Source: Dendrolimus kikuchii (taxonomy: Eukaryota > Arthropoda > Insecta > Lepidoptera > Lasiocampidae). Taken from it: 64,000 nucleotides of DNA. A program made the position numbers and the translations under genes. Below, one piece after another: positions 35,830 through 46,414 of this stretch (the first letter of the stretch is position 1; each line of letters begins with the position of its first letter). Below the pieces are notes generated by a model, which was not told the origin of the DNA, made no database searches, and worked only from the letters and a program-made list of their open reading frames with translations. Where the stretch lies: assembly GCA_019925095.2 (NCBI GenBank), contig CM034388.1, positions 8,764,501-8,828,500 of the forward strand, given 5' to 3'.

Positions 35830-35911
35830 TTATGTGTTTATCTCCTTTTAGTGTGGCTTTTTCGTTCCATCAAGTTAATAGTTCACAACGATTCTAAAGA
35901 AGTTTCACTTC
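35830..35911 (-). mobile_element. Family B element, terminal fragment
   Basis: It ends with GAAGTTTCACTTC (35899-35911), preceded by 'ttagtgtggctttttcgtt' as in the inverse of copy 1. The rest is absent. Confidence 0.5.
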
Positions 35912-36181
35912 AAAAAATTTATATGTGTGCAGTTCACACGCAAAGAGTACATTGTATATGTATATACAAATATTCACACGCAGTAGAAATGAAACAAAGT
36001 GTGACAAGGGGTAGAGGGATTCTAAATTTCGTGACGTCACATTTCATACATTATACCGTTGTAATATATTTAAGCTTTGAAACACGAAATTTGTAGTATT
36101 CACGATAAACTTCAAAATATTTCCAACTCTATCTGTATGAGCATAGTCATAGTGTTTAAATTATTAAATATAATGTTATAT

Positions 36182-36299
36182 ATCTCATTCTCTCGCAGGC
36201 TTAGTTCTATAGATTTATGACTTTATCTCTTTTTAGTGTCGCTTTTTCGTTTCAAAGAGTTTCAAATCACAATGATTCTAAAGAAGTTTTACTTCAAAA
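36182..36299 (-). mobile_element. Family B element, terminal fragment
   Basis: 'ctcattctctcgcaggctta', 'agtgtcgctttttcgtttc' and gaagttttacttc (36283-36295) match the first third of family B in inverse orientation. Confidence 0.55.
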
Positions 36300-36837
36300 A
36301 GATTAATAACACAAAAAAATTGGGACAGGCTTCCACTAAATTTATACTGAAAGCGGTACCGTAAATAATTCACGACTCGCAGAATCGATGATTCACGTGT
36401 CGCTGTCTTTGTCGCGTAGCCGGCCAACGTGACCTCTAGATCCAAACTCAATCATGTATGTTTCACTCGATGGATGGTTTCAAATATCTTACCGCAGGGG
36501 TCTACAAAACTGGCCCTTACGCTCGATTCCATCGGCAATTTCGTAAACGGTTATCATTTTCCCTCCTCTCGACCCGTGACTTCACATATCTGATAAAAAT
36601 ATGCCCTTTTGTGGAAATGTCTCAATGTACACACAGACATTGGCATATTTTATTTTCGAGAAAACGACTTGAGGGTTCAGCGATTTATTTTTTGTCACTT
36701 TTACTTTCCGATGATTTCTTTATTATGTTAAAGCGTGGAGAATGTTGTTTTCATTTTAAATCAAAGCATTTAAATTATAGAACAGTTCCAGTGGAGCTAA
36801 TTATATTTATCATGGTCAGCTAGTTCTTATATATTAC

Positions 36838-37105
36838 AATTATAAGGGAAGCCTCCCATTATAAGGGAACGTACAGTATATCCGTCACACTTATCCAAAG
36901 CGGCTTGGCAGGTTTGACACATCGATTATCTCGATGTGCAGGTTGCATCACGATGTTTTCCTTTATCGTTGTTAGCACGTGGTAATTGTAACAACATACA
37001 CATTAAGTCAGAAAACTGCCTAAGTGGTGCATGCGTTCTGTCCAGAATCGAATCCGCGCCCTAGTTATGGACGCGTGCGCTAGCCATTAAGCTAACCACG
37101 ACTTG
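36838..37105 (-). mobile_element. tRNA-derived SINE-like repeat, copy 2
   Basis: Minus-strand head reads 'gtggttagcttaatggctag' (A-box-like) and 'gcggattcgattctgg' (B-box-like), then a body shared with copy 1 including 'cctaagtggtgcatgcg' (plus strand). The plus-left end has a direct duplication of attataaggga. It is the best preserved copy in the window. Confidence 0.65.
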
Positions 37106-37109
37106 GAAG

Positions 37110-39740
37110 CTACGAAGCTAGTTTTTAAAAAGAAGTAACTATTGAAACAAAAAAATTCTTTCTAGTCAAAATACGACATCCCATAAGACATATAGATAGG
37201 CACTTTGTCGGAGGTCACAATTTGGTTTAGGCGCACGATATATCAAAAAAATAAAGCCCCGAAACCTATTAGCAGAAGTAATGTTAAGATTGAAAGTACT
37301 AATTCCAAAATAAAGAGATTAAATGCTGCTTTCTAAAATCCTGTTGAAAAGAAATATTTACTTCACGTATATTTCTTTCCATTTTACCAAAATTGATGAT
37401 TCAATTAATCAAACAAGAGGTTATATGATATTTAAATTTAGGCCACATAGCTTCAGTCATTAATCTAGGCCAAAAATATATATTACCTGAAAAAGAGTAT
37501 TTTTCAAAATGGTTTTAATAAAATGTCCCGAAAAGCACAGTGGGATCTAGACTACATTATTCACAGGTAATATCCATCACTGTCCAAAGAGGAAAAACGG
37601 ACAAAGTAACAAATCGCATGACATTATTGTGACACTTTTATCACATTATGAAAAACATTACTTATTTCTTTTATTAGAACATTAAAGCAGAAATTCTATA
37701 ATACTGACATCAAATTTGAATAATTGTAGAAGTATATATTGTGTGTCCATTTATGTATTATGTATAAAGAAAATGTTGAAAATATTTCTTTTGTTGGGAC
37801 TAGTAGGAATATTTAATTAAATGGATTTTATACAATTTAAATGTGTTTTGAATTATAATCAAAAACGTGCAAAATGAAATATTTCACAGGGTAATTTGGT
37901 TTAGATATTCTAAATGTTTTAACTTATTATTAGCGATCAAAAGGCCTGCCTGTATTTTGGTCAAAGCATTAGCGTTGCCAACCGAAGTGGTAACGCGGCC
38001 AGGGTTTCGGGAATTTTCCCAACTGACCGTGATTTGGGAGCTATATATTATTTCTAATATTTCCCCTCTAATTAAACTCTAGAATGTATTCTATTTGTGT
38101 ATTTTAAATTTAAGTTTGCGTGTTAGTATCGGTTTGCTAGTTTAATCTCCTCTAAATTATACAATGTGTTACAACATGTAATAATTTGAACTCTTCCCAC
38201 CTATATATATTTTTCAAGATACATTTTTCTAGAAACTAAAATACCTTTAACGACAACACACACCACATATCAATTAAATATTTAACTTCCTAAAACTAAA
38301 TTCCGAAGTGGACTGGAGCCCTTTTTCCGAGAGAAAAAAGCACCAAAATTGTTATGACTTTTCTACTATCGAAATACACGAAGACGCTTTCTATTGTATA
38401 GCCCTGCGTTTAGGGAAAGGCGAATAGTGACTTAGAGATACATAATTTGAACTTGTTACCCCGAAGCTACAATATGTGCGATGGAAAATTCATCAATTTC
38501 TCCAATACTCTTCTCTTCATAGCAATACGTTGCCGAAAAAGGAGAGCGCGACAAATTCTCAAATCTATCTCACGTATTAATCTTGCTTGCGGTCTTCAAA
38601 CTATGCTTTGCTGAATTAATAGTTTACCTGCAACAAAAAACAAAGGATATTAGTGCTTTAGTAAAATAATTCAGTGGTATAAATGGAGGCGATCAGAAAA
38701 ACCCAAAAGTACATCGTTTTTTAATATTAAAAAGTAAAAATAACTATTGTCATTAAAGTACAAAAGACTGTGAGGCACTCTATGATGGATATACAAACTT
38801 TTTGTATATGTTAAATTTGAATTTAATATTGGAATGCGTGGCTGTCTTAAGTTGTTTCTGCCACCGTTAAAGTAACACTTGAAAATATATCTCGTAACAA
38901 CGTAAACCTCTCGTATTCAATAATCACGTCTTCTTAGCCCCCAACACTCTAAGCCGTTTTACTTGCATACACTTTTGAGTATTCTTCTTTTACCTTACCC
39001 GAACTTTTACTTTTCTAGAAGAAACATGGTTTAACATAGTTCATACCCACTGTGTACCTGGTAAAAACTTCTAAAGTATATGTACAAGGGATTAAAATTA
39101 AATCAGGAAGGAATATTATATATACATATATACTGACTTTAAGACAAATCGTTTCGATAAAGACAGACAGACAGAGTTACTTTGGCATTTATAATATTAA
39201 TAGGGATTACAAATAAAATAAAAGACTTTATTTAAAACAAACCATAGAATGCCTGTTTATCGAAAATAACCATTTGCAATACAATTCTGCTGTACAATAC
39301 AAATTAATCATTTACAACATTGATATTTTCCAAATAGCTTTACATTAGTATAATACAATACTCAAAGCCATAAAACATAATTAACAAAGTGCAGGTCGTT
39401 GCCTCAACTATAAACATTAGTACGTAATTACCGTGAGTTTATTCACACTAGTTACAAATAACCAGCGAATTGTTTGCATTAGCAACAATGTCAAGGTTTT
39501 TCTTACAAGTCAACATGAATAAATACATTCTGCATATACTCCTTGATTCCACTGAAAATGAGTAAAATTCGTGCAATATTTCGCATACAACGTATTATTG
39601 CCTTAGTTATTTCGATGTAAGAATACACTAGGACAAAACGTTGTACACAGTGAAATAGGTAAGCTGAGTTTTAATCTATTGGTTTAAAGAAATTAATAGT
39701 TGCCGACGTTTAGAACCATTCAATTGGTACATAAATATTC
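37110..39740. other. AT-rich stretch, nothing assigned
   Basis: No gene. 39200-39400 ('aaaataaaagactttattta') may be an old LINE 3' UTR. Confidence 0.4.
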
Positions 39741-39744
39741 CATC

Positions 39745-39935
39745 ACCGGATATGGGCTTCCCCATTTTAGGAACAGAATTACCAGCCAAGGCGGATTGGT
39801 GGGTTCCATACATCGGTCATCATAATGTACACATTACACTGCGCGTGAGCACGTAGTAATTATGATTCGCGCATTAATCCCGAAAAGACCTAAGCGGTGC
39901 ATCTCTGTTTACCTAGATTTGTACCTATAATATTC
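39745..39935 (-). mobile_element. tRNA-derived SINE-like repeat, decayed copy
   Basis: 'gggcttccccattttaggaa', 'aaggcggattggtgggttcc' and 'cctaagcggtgcatc' parallel copies 1 and 2; the tRNA-like head is degraded. Confidence 0.45.
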
Positions 39936-39939
39936 AAAT

Positions 39940-40240
39940 GTATGTTATGTACTGAGCTATAACGATTTATGAATAAAAAACCGATATATGGATTGAATGA
40001 CTCCATCAAACATATATCCACCCTTAAGAGTAAACACGTTGGCCGTGAACGATCACGCCTGTAAGGTTTCCCAAGGAAGGCCTAAGGCCCGCCGCGCCGT
40101 GCAGGCGTAAATAACTAAGTAAGCATTTTAACACGGCCGTTTATATTCAAAGTCATAAGTCAAGACCGAGTATTTTTAATTCATACGGATATCTTCATCA
40201 ATAGATAAAACTAAAATGTCTGTATGTAGTTTTAAAATAG
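39940..40240. other. Left flank of the BEL/Pao element
   Basis: It contains a GC-rich patch at 40050-40110 ('cctaaggcccgccgcgcc') of unknown origin, then AT-rich sequence ending in the target GATAC. Confidence 0.35.
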
Positions 40241-40244
40241 ATAC

Positions 40245-40726
40245 TGTTGGCGCCACTTATTTCCCAATTACCAATTGTGTCTTGGGTTTATAGCGTCTTG
40301 CAACCCCCGTACGTTGCCGCCGCTCGCTCGGCGCGTGAGTCAGTACGTTGTCAAACGCCACGCTACCGCGACGCACACAAATTCGTATCGCACCCGCAAA
40401 AATACAATTATTAGCTATCGAAGATTTCCGTGTCCAGTAGCTAATTACTAGGACATTCGCCTCAACCAATAATAAATTTAAGTGATCAGTGTATCTGCGT
40501 CCCTTGCGCCCCGGGGCTCGTGTAGAAGAACTTTGCCACCTTTATCGCCACGCGAGAAGCACCGGCAGAACCCTGAACCAGCGCTGTCGTGGGCTGGTGG
40601 CTGACTGCGAGGTAAGTGCAAGGTTCTATATTCTCCGGGCACCAGTTCTTAATTGGGGAATAAGCGATGGCCATACATTGAGCACATAACCCCCTACCCG
40701 CGGAGATTTGCCTGATTGCGTCTCCA
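40245..40726 (+). repeat. BEL/Pao left LTR (482 bp)
   Basis: Begins TGTTGGCGCCACTTATTTCC and ends ...GATTGCGTCTCCA, i.e. TG...CA termini. AATAAA at 40471-40476 is a candidate poly-A signal. No clear TATA box is visible. It has the same length as the right LTR, and the overlapping ORF translations of the two are identical. Confidence 0.92.
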
Positions 40727-40736
40727 TCTTTTATTT

Positions 40737-40753
40737 TGGTCCTTCGAGCCGGA
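40737..40753 (+). promoter_or_regulatory. Primer binding site, tRNA-Tyr type
   Basis: TGGTCCTTCGAGCCGGA starts 10 bases after the LTR and is the perfect complement of the 3' end of metazoan tRNA-Tyr (…GGCTCGAAGGA plus CCA). It would prime minus-strand cDNA synthesis. Confidence 0.8.
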
Positions 40754-40809
40754 TATACCTTTATTTCTGGCACCTTTAAGCCACATACCGCTTTATTGTA
40801 TTCCTATAC

Positions 40810-40820
40810 TGGTCCTTCGA
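40810..40820 (+). other. Partial second copy of the primer binding site
   Basis: TGGTCCTTCGA repeats the first 11 bases of the primer site 73 bases downstream, in the same orientation. It may be a relic of a leader duplication. Confidence 0.5.
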
Positions 40821-41375
40821 TATATTTTGTAATTTAATATACCTCATTTATAGGTTTTTTCTATCCCAAATCCAACTCGTACCGCCCTATTAAATTACTT
40901 TTATACCCCTCCCTTTATTCTATAATTTCACCGCTTTAGGCTATTGCAGCCATAATAAACTTCTAAGTGTTAGAGTTTATTAAGTATTGGATAGCGCAAT
41001 ATATATGTTACTTATACTAATTGCTAGGAAAGTACATTATATTCATATTCAATACACCGCATAGGTATTGCACCTTATTTGTCCCATATTTACCGCATTT
41101 ATATTTATATTACCGCCTTATATACGTATATATACTTACATATTATTATTTTATATTAATTTCATATCGCATTATACGTTTATTTTATAAATTAACACGC
41201 AAATTCATAAATCGATACATTTAAATCTCGCTCTGTAGGTAGTTTGTAATCGCATAAGTAGCATCGCCTCGCTTGGTCACCGCTTTACACTCAACCGCGG
41301 CTACGTTGCAATTACAACGCTAACCCGCAATTTATTTTGTATTTTATTGTAACTTACTTTATATAAATATCCAAA

Positions 41376-44078
41376 ATGACAACTAAAAGTAAAGATTCTT
41401 CGGTAGTAGATGCTGAATTAACCATTTTGGAAAGTAAACGTAACGCAATATTTGAATACTTCCAAGAAATATATGACGAATATAAATACATTCAATCTAG
41501 TGATAAAGGTTCCGTAGAAAGTTTCCTTGGAGCAACTTCAAATATTGAAAAATTTAGGTCCGAATTTACAGAAGTTTTGGACAACTATAACAAACGTTTG
41601 CTTATAGTAAGTCCATCCGCTAAACCTAGTTATAAAAGTTTAATATCCTTTGAGCAATTGTACAGCCGTATCAAGTGCCTTAGGAATCAGTTCTCGTCAG
41701 AGTCGTCATCGCAAAACACCGCGCTTACACGAAATAGGCCCGCACTACCTCCTATAGAATTAGTCGCATTCGACGGTGATATTCGTTCGTGGCCAGTTTT
41801 TTATGCAAGCTTTAGGTCGACTATACACGAGAATGCATCGCTTACGGATTCTGAAAAACTGTATTATCTTTTGGGTAAAATTAGTGGCAAAGCACAAACT
41901 GCTTGTGCTGGTATTACGCCGAGTGCTGAAAATTACAATTTAATTTTACAAACGCTGATTGATAAATATGAAGATAAGCGAATGTTAGCTTCAACTTATA
42001 TAAATCAAATATTTGAATTCAAACAATTAACTTCCGCATCCGCAAATAATTTCGATAACTTTTTAGATAATTTTGTAACCGCCGCTAGGGCTTTAAATAA
42101 TTTAAAATTAGATAATTTATCAGATTTAATCCTTTTACAAATCGCTTTAAACAAACTCGATCATGAAACTATTCGATCTTTCGAAATGGAAAATAGTTCC
42201 ACCGCCATACCTTCATTTAATAATTTAGTGGATTTTATAAAAAATCAGTCTAAAATCTTACAACGCACCGTTACTTCGTCAATTGCGACAAGAAGGGTTG
42301 AAAGTACTAACAAACCCCGCTCAAGTAATATTCCAAAAATACAAAGTTTTGTTAGTACAGTTAATGAAACAAATTGTTTATGTCAAAATTTACATCATTC
42401 ACATTTATATAAATGTATTTTATTTAATAACATGTCTCCCGTGACTCGCTTTAGCACCGCTAAAGAGCACAATGCGTGTATAAATTGCCTTAGTTTAAAA
42501 CACAGATCTTCGGCTTGTAATTCCAGTACCCATTGCGTGATTTGTAAGAAAAGACATCACAGTCTATTACATTTTAATTCAAGCCTGCCTCAGGAAATCA
42601 GTTCTAACCCCGCAAGTACAACCGGAAGCAATTCGAAAGAAAATATTTTGGACGAAAATATTAATTCAAACTCGCATGTGCCGAGCCTTAGTCACCGGAC
42701 CAATGTTGTATCGCTTTGTTCAACATCCATGCCCGCATCGAACACTATTGCCGCGCACGCAGCCGCAGTTCTGCCGAGTGATGAATGTCGCACAGTTTTG
42801 CTTGCAACTGCGCAAGTCATTATCTATGACAGCTCGGGTCGTGCGCATACAGTACGCTGTCTAATAGACAGTGGTTCGCAGTGTAATTTTATAACACACG
42901 AATGTTTTTACCGCTTAGGTATTGAACCTCATGAAACAACATATACATCTGTTAAAGGCATAGGAGGTTCTGAACAAGTGATTAGGGGTTCTTCACACTT
43001 AACATTTTATTCTCGTTTTGATAAAAACATTATATTCGATATCAATACTTTGATTGTCGATCGCATTACTGGTTGTTTACCTACCGCTTTTATAAATTTA
43101 ACCGCTCTTCCACACTTGGAAGGCTTATCCCTCGCCGACAGTACGTTCACGCGGCCGGGCCCAATTGACATGCTCATCGGTGCCTCGGTATTCCCGCACC
43201 TGCTGCTGCCCAATGTCGTCAGCTCCGACGACGTTGGTCCAGTGGCAGTTGAAACCGTTTTAGGTTACGTAGTCATGGGCAATGCGCTCACTACAACTGT
43301 TACATGCTGTGCACATGTGACATCGTGCTGCTCTGTGGTGCAACCTCAGCCCATGGTCAGTTCAATTAGAAATATAATTGAGTTTGAGAAGTATCCTCAA
43401 GTTCGGTCTCAGCGTCAGTGCGACGTTGAGATTCACCGCGCCACCACTACATGTGACTCATTGTGTAGTCAAAGTATGGTCACTCTACATTCCTATGTAG
43501 ACACTTTCAGCGATACTTTTAAAACCGCAGCTAGTCGCCTTCATTGTTCAGATGGTAAGCCTGAAGCTTCGCCTAAGTTGCAGGCCGTCTACCATCCAGT
43601 AATCAATGACAATGTCCGTGAAGATTATATATCACCAGCACCTCTAGATGATTCGTCAGTGTCTATCAGTGTGATAGATGGGGATTGCCAGTCACATCAC
43701 TCATCACCCGCTAAATTAAATTCACACTTATTGAGGAACAACGGCCCACCTTGGGCCTCTGTGCCTTCCACTCAGTGGCCTCCTAAAAGTGTCGACCATG
43801 TACCCGACGGAGAGGTCGAAAGTAAATTGAGTGCAAGCTCTATAATATTCCACACAAATGATTCCGTGATTCTTCCGTTCACCGCTCGCTCTTCTTTATG
43901 GAGCAAGTTTTTGGGAAATTGTGTCATATTAATATTAATAAAACTTCGACCACGTAATTCGACTTTATGTAAACTTATTACCACAAACAACTTGAAGTTC
44001 GTACGAAATAGATTGTTGCAAGTAGCAGTAGCCCGCCAAAGCAGCAACCTGGCATCATACCGCGTCAAAGTTCTATAG
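41376..44078 (+). CDS. BEL/Pao Gag-protease polyprotein (pol-deleted)
   Basis: Intact 900-codon ORF starting at the first good ATG after the leader. Residues 1-110 are helical and charged. About 126-275 (PPIELVAFDGDIRSWPVFY onward) is the Gag region known as DUF1759. A Cys/His cluster spans 334-399, with one canonical zinc knuckle (C368-x2-C371-x4-H376-x4-C381) followed by C387-x2-C390 and a His group. About 475-635 is the retropepsin-like domain (DUF1758), with catalytic Asp-Ser-Gly at 498-500 and a distal MLIGASVF block. From ~670 the expected reverse transcriptase does not appear. Instead 780-805 (LLRNNGPPWASVPSTQWPP) corresponds to the segment just before integrase in complete elements, so RT and most of RNase H are deleted with the frame kept. 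The product could package RNA into particles and process itself but cannot copy or integrate DNA. Likely transcribed from the left LTR. Confidence 0.9.
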   Translation: MTTKSKDSSVVDAELTILESKRNAIFEYFQEIYDEYKYIQSSDKGSVESFLGATSNIEKFRSEFTEVLDNYNKRLLIVSPSAKPSYKSLISFEQLYSRIKCLRNQFSSESSSQNTALTRNRPALPPIELVAFDGDIRSWPVFYASFRSTIHENASLTDSEKLYYLLGKISGKAQTACAGITPSAENYNLILQTLIDKYEDKRMLASTYINQIFEFKQLTSASANNFDNFLDNFVTAARALNNLKLDNLSDLILLQIALNKLDHETIRSFEMENSSTAIPSFNNLVDFIKNQSKILQRTVTSSIATRRVESTNKPRSSNIPKIQSFVSTVNETNCLCQNLHHSHLYKCILFNNMSPVTRFSTAKEHNACINCLSLKHRSSACNSSTHCVICKKRHHSLLHFNSSLPQEISSNPASTTGSNSKENILDENINSNSHVPSLSHRTNVVSLCSTSMPASNTIAAHAAAVLPSDECRTVLLATAQVIIYDSSGRAHTVRCLIDSGSQCNFITHECFYRLGIEPHETTYTSVKGIGGSEQVIRGSSHLTFYSRFDKNIIFDINTLIVDRITGCLPTAFINLTALPHLEGLSLADSTFTRPGPIDMLIGASVFPHLLLPNVVSSDDVGPVAVETVLGYVVMGNALTTTVTCCAHVTSCCSVVQPQPMVSSIRNIIEFEKYPQVRSQRQCDVEIHRATTTCDSLCSQSMVTLHSYVDTFSDTFKTAASRLHCSDGKPEASPKLQAVYHPVINDNVREDYISPAPLDDSSVSISVIDGDCQSHHSSPAKLNSHLLRNNGPPWASVPSTQWPPKSVDHVPDGEVESKLSASSIIFHTNDSVILPFTARSSLWSKFLGNCVILILIKLRPRNSTLCKLITTNNLKFVRNRLLQVAVARQSSNLASYRVKVL

Positions 44079-44773
44079 ATTATTACCGCTTTTCCTACAT
44101 TTTAACGCAACAGTTCTGGGTTCCATTCGCGAGTGGCATCGTTCGTCAGCGCGTTCACCGACGTAATGTACGCTTCAAGTCGAAAGCTCCTTTAGCCTTT
44201 TTGTTGAACGCTAACATAGTGAACGCTCGAGTTCGATGTGTCACTATAGACTTCATGCACACCGGCTACGCAAATGCAGGTGTAACTTTAAATTCGCCTT
44301 TAACCTATCGTAAAGTTAGGGTTGGCACAGCATATTTGTGCGTAAATATCACTCACGCTTTTTACTTTACTTTAGACTTTGTTAAGTTTACCGCATTTAG
44401 TAGTTATTTATTATTTAAATTATCTCTTTTATTTTTATCCGCACTTAAAATTAAAGTTATACCGCTCTTTAATAGACATATTCTATTAGTCAAATCAGTT
44501 CGGCCTTTCTGGAAACGATGGATCCTCGGTTATTCTCGTTATTGGCCCGTTTTGCGAGTTCCGTTTAAGGCGAACCTGTCTGCTGATCTTAGGGCTCTTG
44601 GCACGGTTGTAGTAATCATTATTGACAACGCTCTGCCATTTTCATGGCTACTAGGTGTAGTAGATAGGTTTCATACTTCCAAGGAAGATATAACCGGCGT
44701 AGCTTCAGTACGAACTACCAATGGAACTTTCTTGCGTCCTGTAGTGCAACTATTTCCACTACCGAACCAGTAG
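44072..44773 (+). pseudogene. BEL/Pao integrase remnant
   Basis: A second frame, offset from the Gag ORF, reads QQFWVPFASGIVRQRVHR at 44108-44161 and runs open to the stop at 44771-44773. Recognisable pieces in order are the segment before the catalytic core (FWVP..SGIVRQ), the KAYLC-like strand as GTAYLCVNIT, and the C-terminal DUF5641 block (WLLGVVDRFHT ... RTTNGTFLRPVVQLFPLPNQ). The first catalytic Asp, normally within a T-G-x-D-Y-A-G motif, is missing (HTGYANAG), and the core between ~44380 and 44520 is deleted. There is no start codon in context, so it is presumably untranslated. Confidence 0.8.
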
Positions 44774-45002
44774 TTCCTTTATATTTACCGCAGCATTGGT
44801 TGGTTCTTTGTTGGACAACCACCACTTTACTTTACCTTATTTTTAATTAGATCTATTTTATTTATTTTTGTTTTTTTAATTGTGTATTAATTGTAACTCA
44901 CGCTTGCTATATCCGCTATCATCTATTATTTTTATTTATATACTTTATATTTCCGCTTTGTACAAGTAAGTACATCCCTTCTCTTTTTAAAGGCAACCCT
45001 TT

Positions 45003-45016
45003 AAGGGCGGGAGTAA
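45003..45016 (+). other. Polypurine tract candidate
   Basis: aagggcgggagtaa lies directly before the right LTR, where the plus-strand primer is normally generated. It is interrupted by one C and one T. Confidence 0.55.
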
Positions 45017-45498
45017 TGTTGGCGCCACTTATTTCCCAATTACCAATTGTGTCTTGGGTTTATAGCGTCTTGCAACCCCCGTACGTTGCCGCCGCTCGCT
45101 CGGCGCGTGAGTCAGTACGTTGTCAAACGCCACGCTACCGCGACGCACACAAATTCGTATCGCACCCGCAAAAATACAATTATTAGCTATCGAAGATTTC
45201 CGTGTCCAGTAGCTAATTACTAGGACATTCGCCTCAACCAATAATAAATTTAAGTGATCAGTGTATCTGCGTCCCTTGCGCCCCGGGGCTCGTGTAGAAG
45301 AACTTTGCCACCTTTATCGCCACGCGAGAAGCACCGGCAGAACCCTGAACCAGCGCTGTCGTGGGCTGGTGGCTGACTGCGAGGTAAGTGCAAGGTTCTA
45401 TATTCTCCGGGCACCAGTTCTTAATTGGGGAATAAGCGATGGCCATACATTGAGCACATAACCCCCTACCCGCGGAGATTTGCCTGATTGCGTCTCCA
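45017..45498 (+). repeat. BEL/Pao right LTR (482 bp)
   Basis: Same ends and length as the left LTR; no difference noticed. Followed by GATAC, then the right flank. Confidence 0.92.
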
Positions 45499-45630
45499 GA
45501 TACCAAAAAACAACTAAAAAGCAATAAATAAATATTTTCTACATCTTGGAAGTAGTTGAAAAGTAAAACATAAAAATTACTATATGTTGCAAATTTGTTT
45601 TAATTATTTTATTTTTTATAATATTATTAT

Positions 45631-45926
45631 TTATCCCTGCAGGAACAGAGAAAGTATACAATTTCCTGCGGCCGGGCGGACAAAAGAACTCACAGCCAGG
45701 AGGTAGGGTATTTACCCGACTGGATCGCTACCACCCCTGGTCTAGAGTATGCCGCCATAACAGCCTTGAGTTGTGTTCCGGCATTAGTGACCATGTTCCA
45801 GTCTCCTTTAAGAGAGCAGCAATGCATTTGTAGCACCTTTGGTGTTGCAAATGTCCATAGGCGATGGTAACCGCTTTCCATCAAGTGGGCCGTCTGCCTG
45901 TCTGCTGAACTCCTGCAATAAAAAAT
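45631..45926 (+). mobile_element. Family A retroposon, copy 5
   Basis: It starts ttatccctgcaggaac and ends 'ctgaactcctgcaataaaaa'. It lies 133 bases beyond the BEL/Pao element, in the same repeat-rich flank. A ~13-base gap in the 'ggccgggcgg' region relative to copy 1 is visible. Confidence 0.7.
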
Positions 45927-45929
45927 ATA

Positions 45930-46215
45930 TTAATTTCTTGCTCTTTAGTTATTTTTGAAGTGAGTTTTGATAAAAAAAAAATTTTTTCGTTACGCATATA
46001 GTTTTAGAAAATAAAAATATATGAGACACGTTCGACACTCAATTTCCCTGGTATCTACTTATCAAACCCTTACTTGGTGACAATGGGACCACCTCAGGAG
46101 TATACTCGTACGAATAAAAAAAATTGAAAATCGGTGCACAATTTACGGAGAAATTGCATAAGAAACATACAGTCGAATTGAGAACCTCCTCCGTTTTAAA
46201 TTTGGTTAAAAAGTG
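45930..46215 (-). repeat. Inverse copy of the 'aagtcggt' composite repeat
   Basis: 'ggtgacaatgggaccacctc', 'gagtatactcgtacgaataa' and 'gaattgagaacctcctcc' are the inverse of motifs at 8490-8990. The BEL/Pao element and family A copy 5 sit next to this older repeat. Confidence 0.5.
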
Positions 46216-46349
46216 ATATTTCTACAATCTATATAAATTATAGATTTATAGACTTTTATGTGTTTGAAAGTTCGGGCTCAGAAACAGCTGAAAGGATTTT
46301 AATGATAATTTTACGGATCAACTTGCATACATAATAAACAAATACTAAA

Positions 46350-46412
46350 CAGCGACTAGTATACATCATAAAAATATATTTTAACGGTTTTAAGCGCGGT
46401 AATTTGTTTAAT
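46350..46412 (-). repeat. Dispersed repeat C fragment
   Basis: 'gcgactagtatacatcataa' and 'ttttaacggttttaagcgc' match repeat C. Confidence 0.6.
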
Positions 46413-46414
46413 TA

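Larger units (their letters stand above)
40245..45498 (+). mobile_element. Non-autonomous BEL/Pao LTR retrotransposon
   Basis: The element is 5,254 bp, bounded by 482-bp direct LTRs (TGTTGGCGCC...GTCTCCA) and flanked by GATAC on both sides (40240-40244 and 45499-45503), a 5-bp target duplication as expected for BEL/Pao. In order it contains the left LTR, a tRNA-Tyr-type primer site, a 620-base leader, an intact Gag-protease ORF fused to pol remnants, an out-of-frame integrase remnant, a purine-rich tract and the right LTR. Reverse transcriptase and most of RNase H are missing; full BEL/Pao elements carry a much longer pol. No LTR difference was seen by eye, which implies recent insertion, so it was probably mobilised by enzymes from a full-length relative. 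Confidence 0.92.

Noticed and set aside
36458..36823. 121-codon ORF
   Set aside because: No motif, no recognisable domain and no homologous context; length is within chance for 64 kb, and no splice or promoter evidence.
40257..40469. Antisense 70-codon ORF duplicated at 45029-45241
   Set aside because: It lies within the LTR and is doubled simply because the LTR is; no motif.
43772..44068. 98-codon antisense ORF in the BEL/Pao element
   Set aside because: Shadow of the Gag-pol remnant on the other strand.
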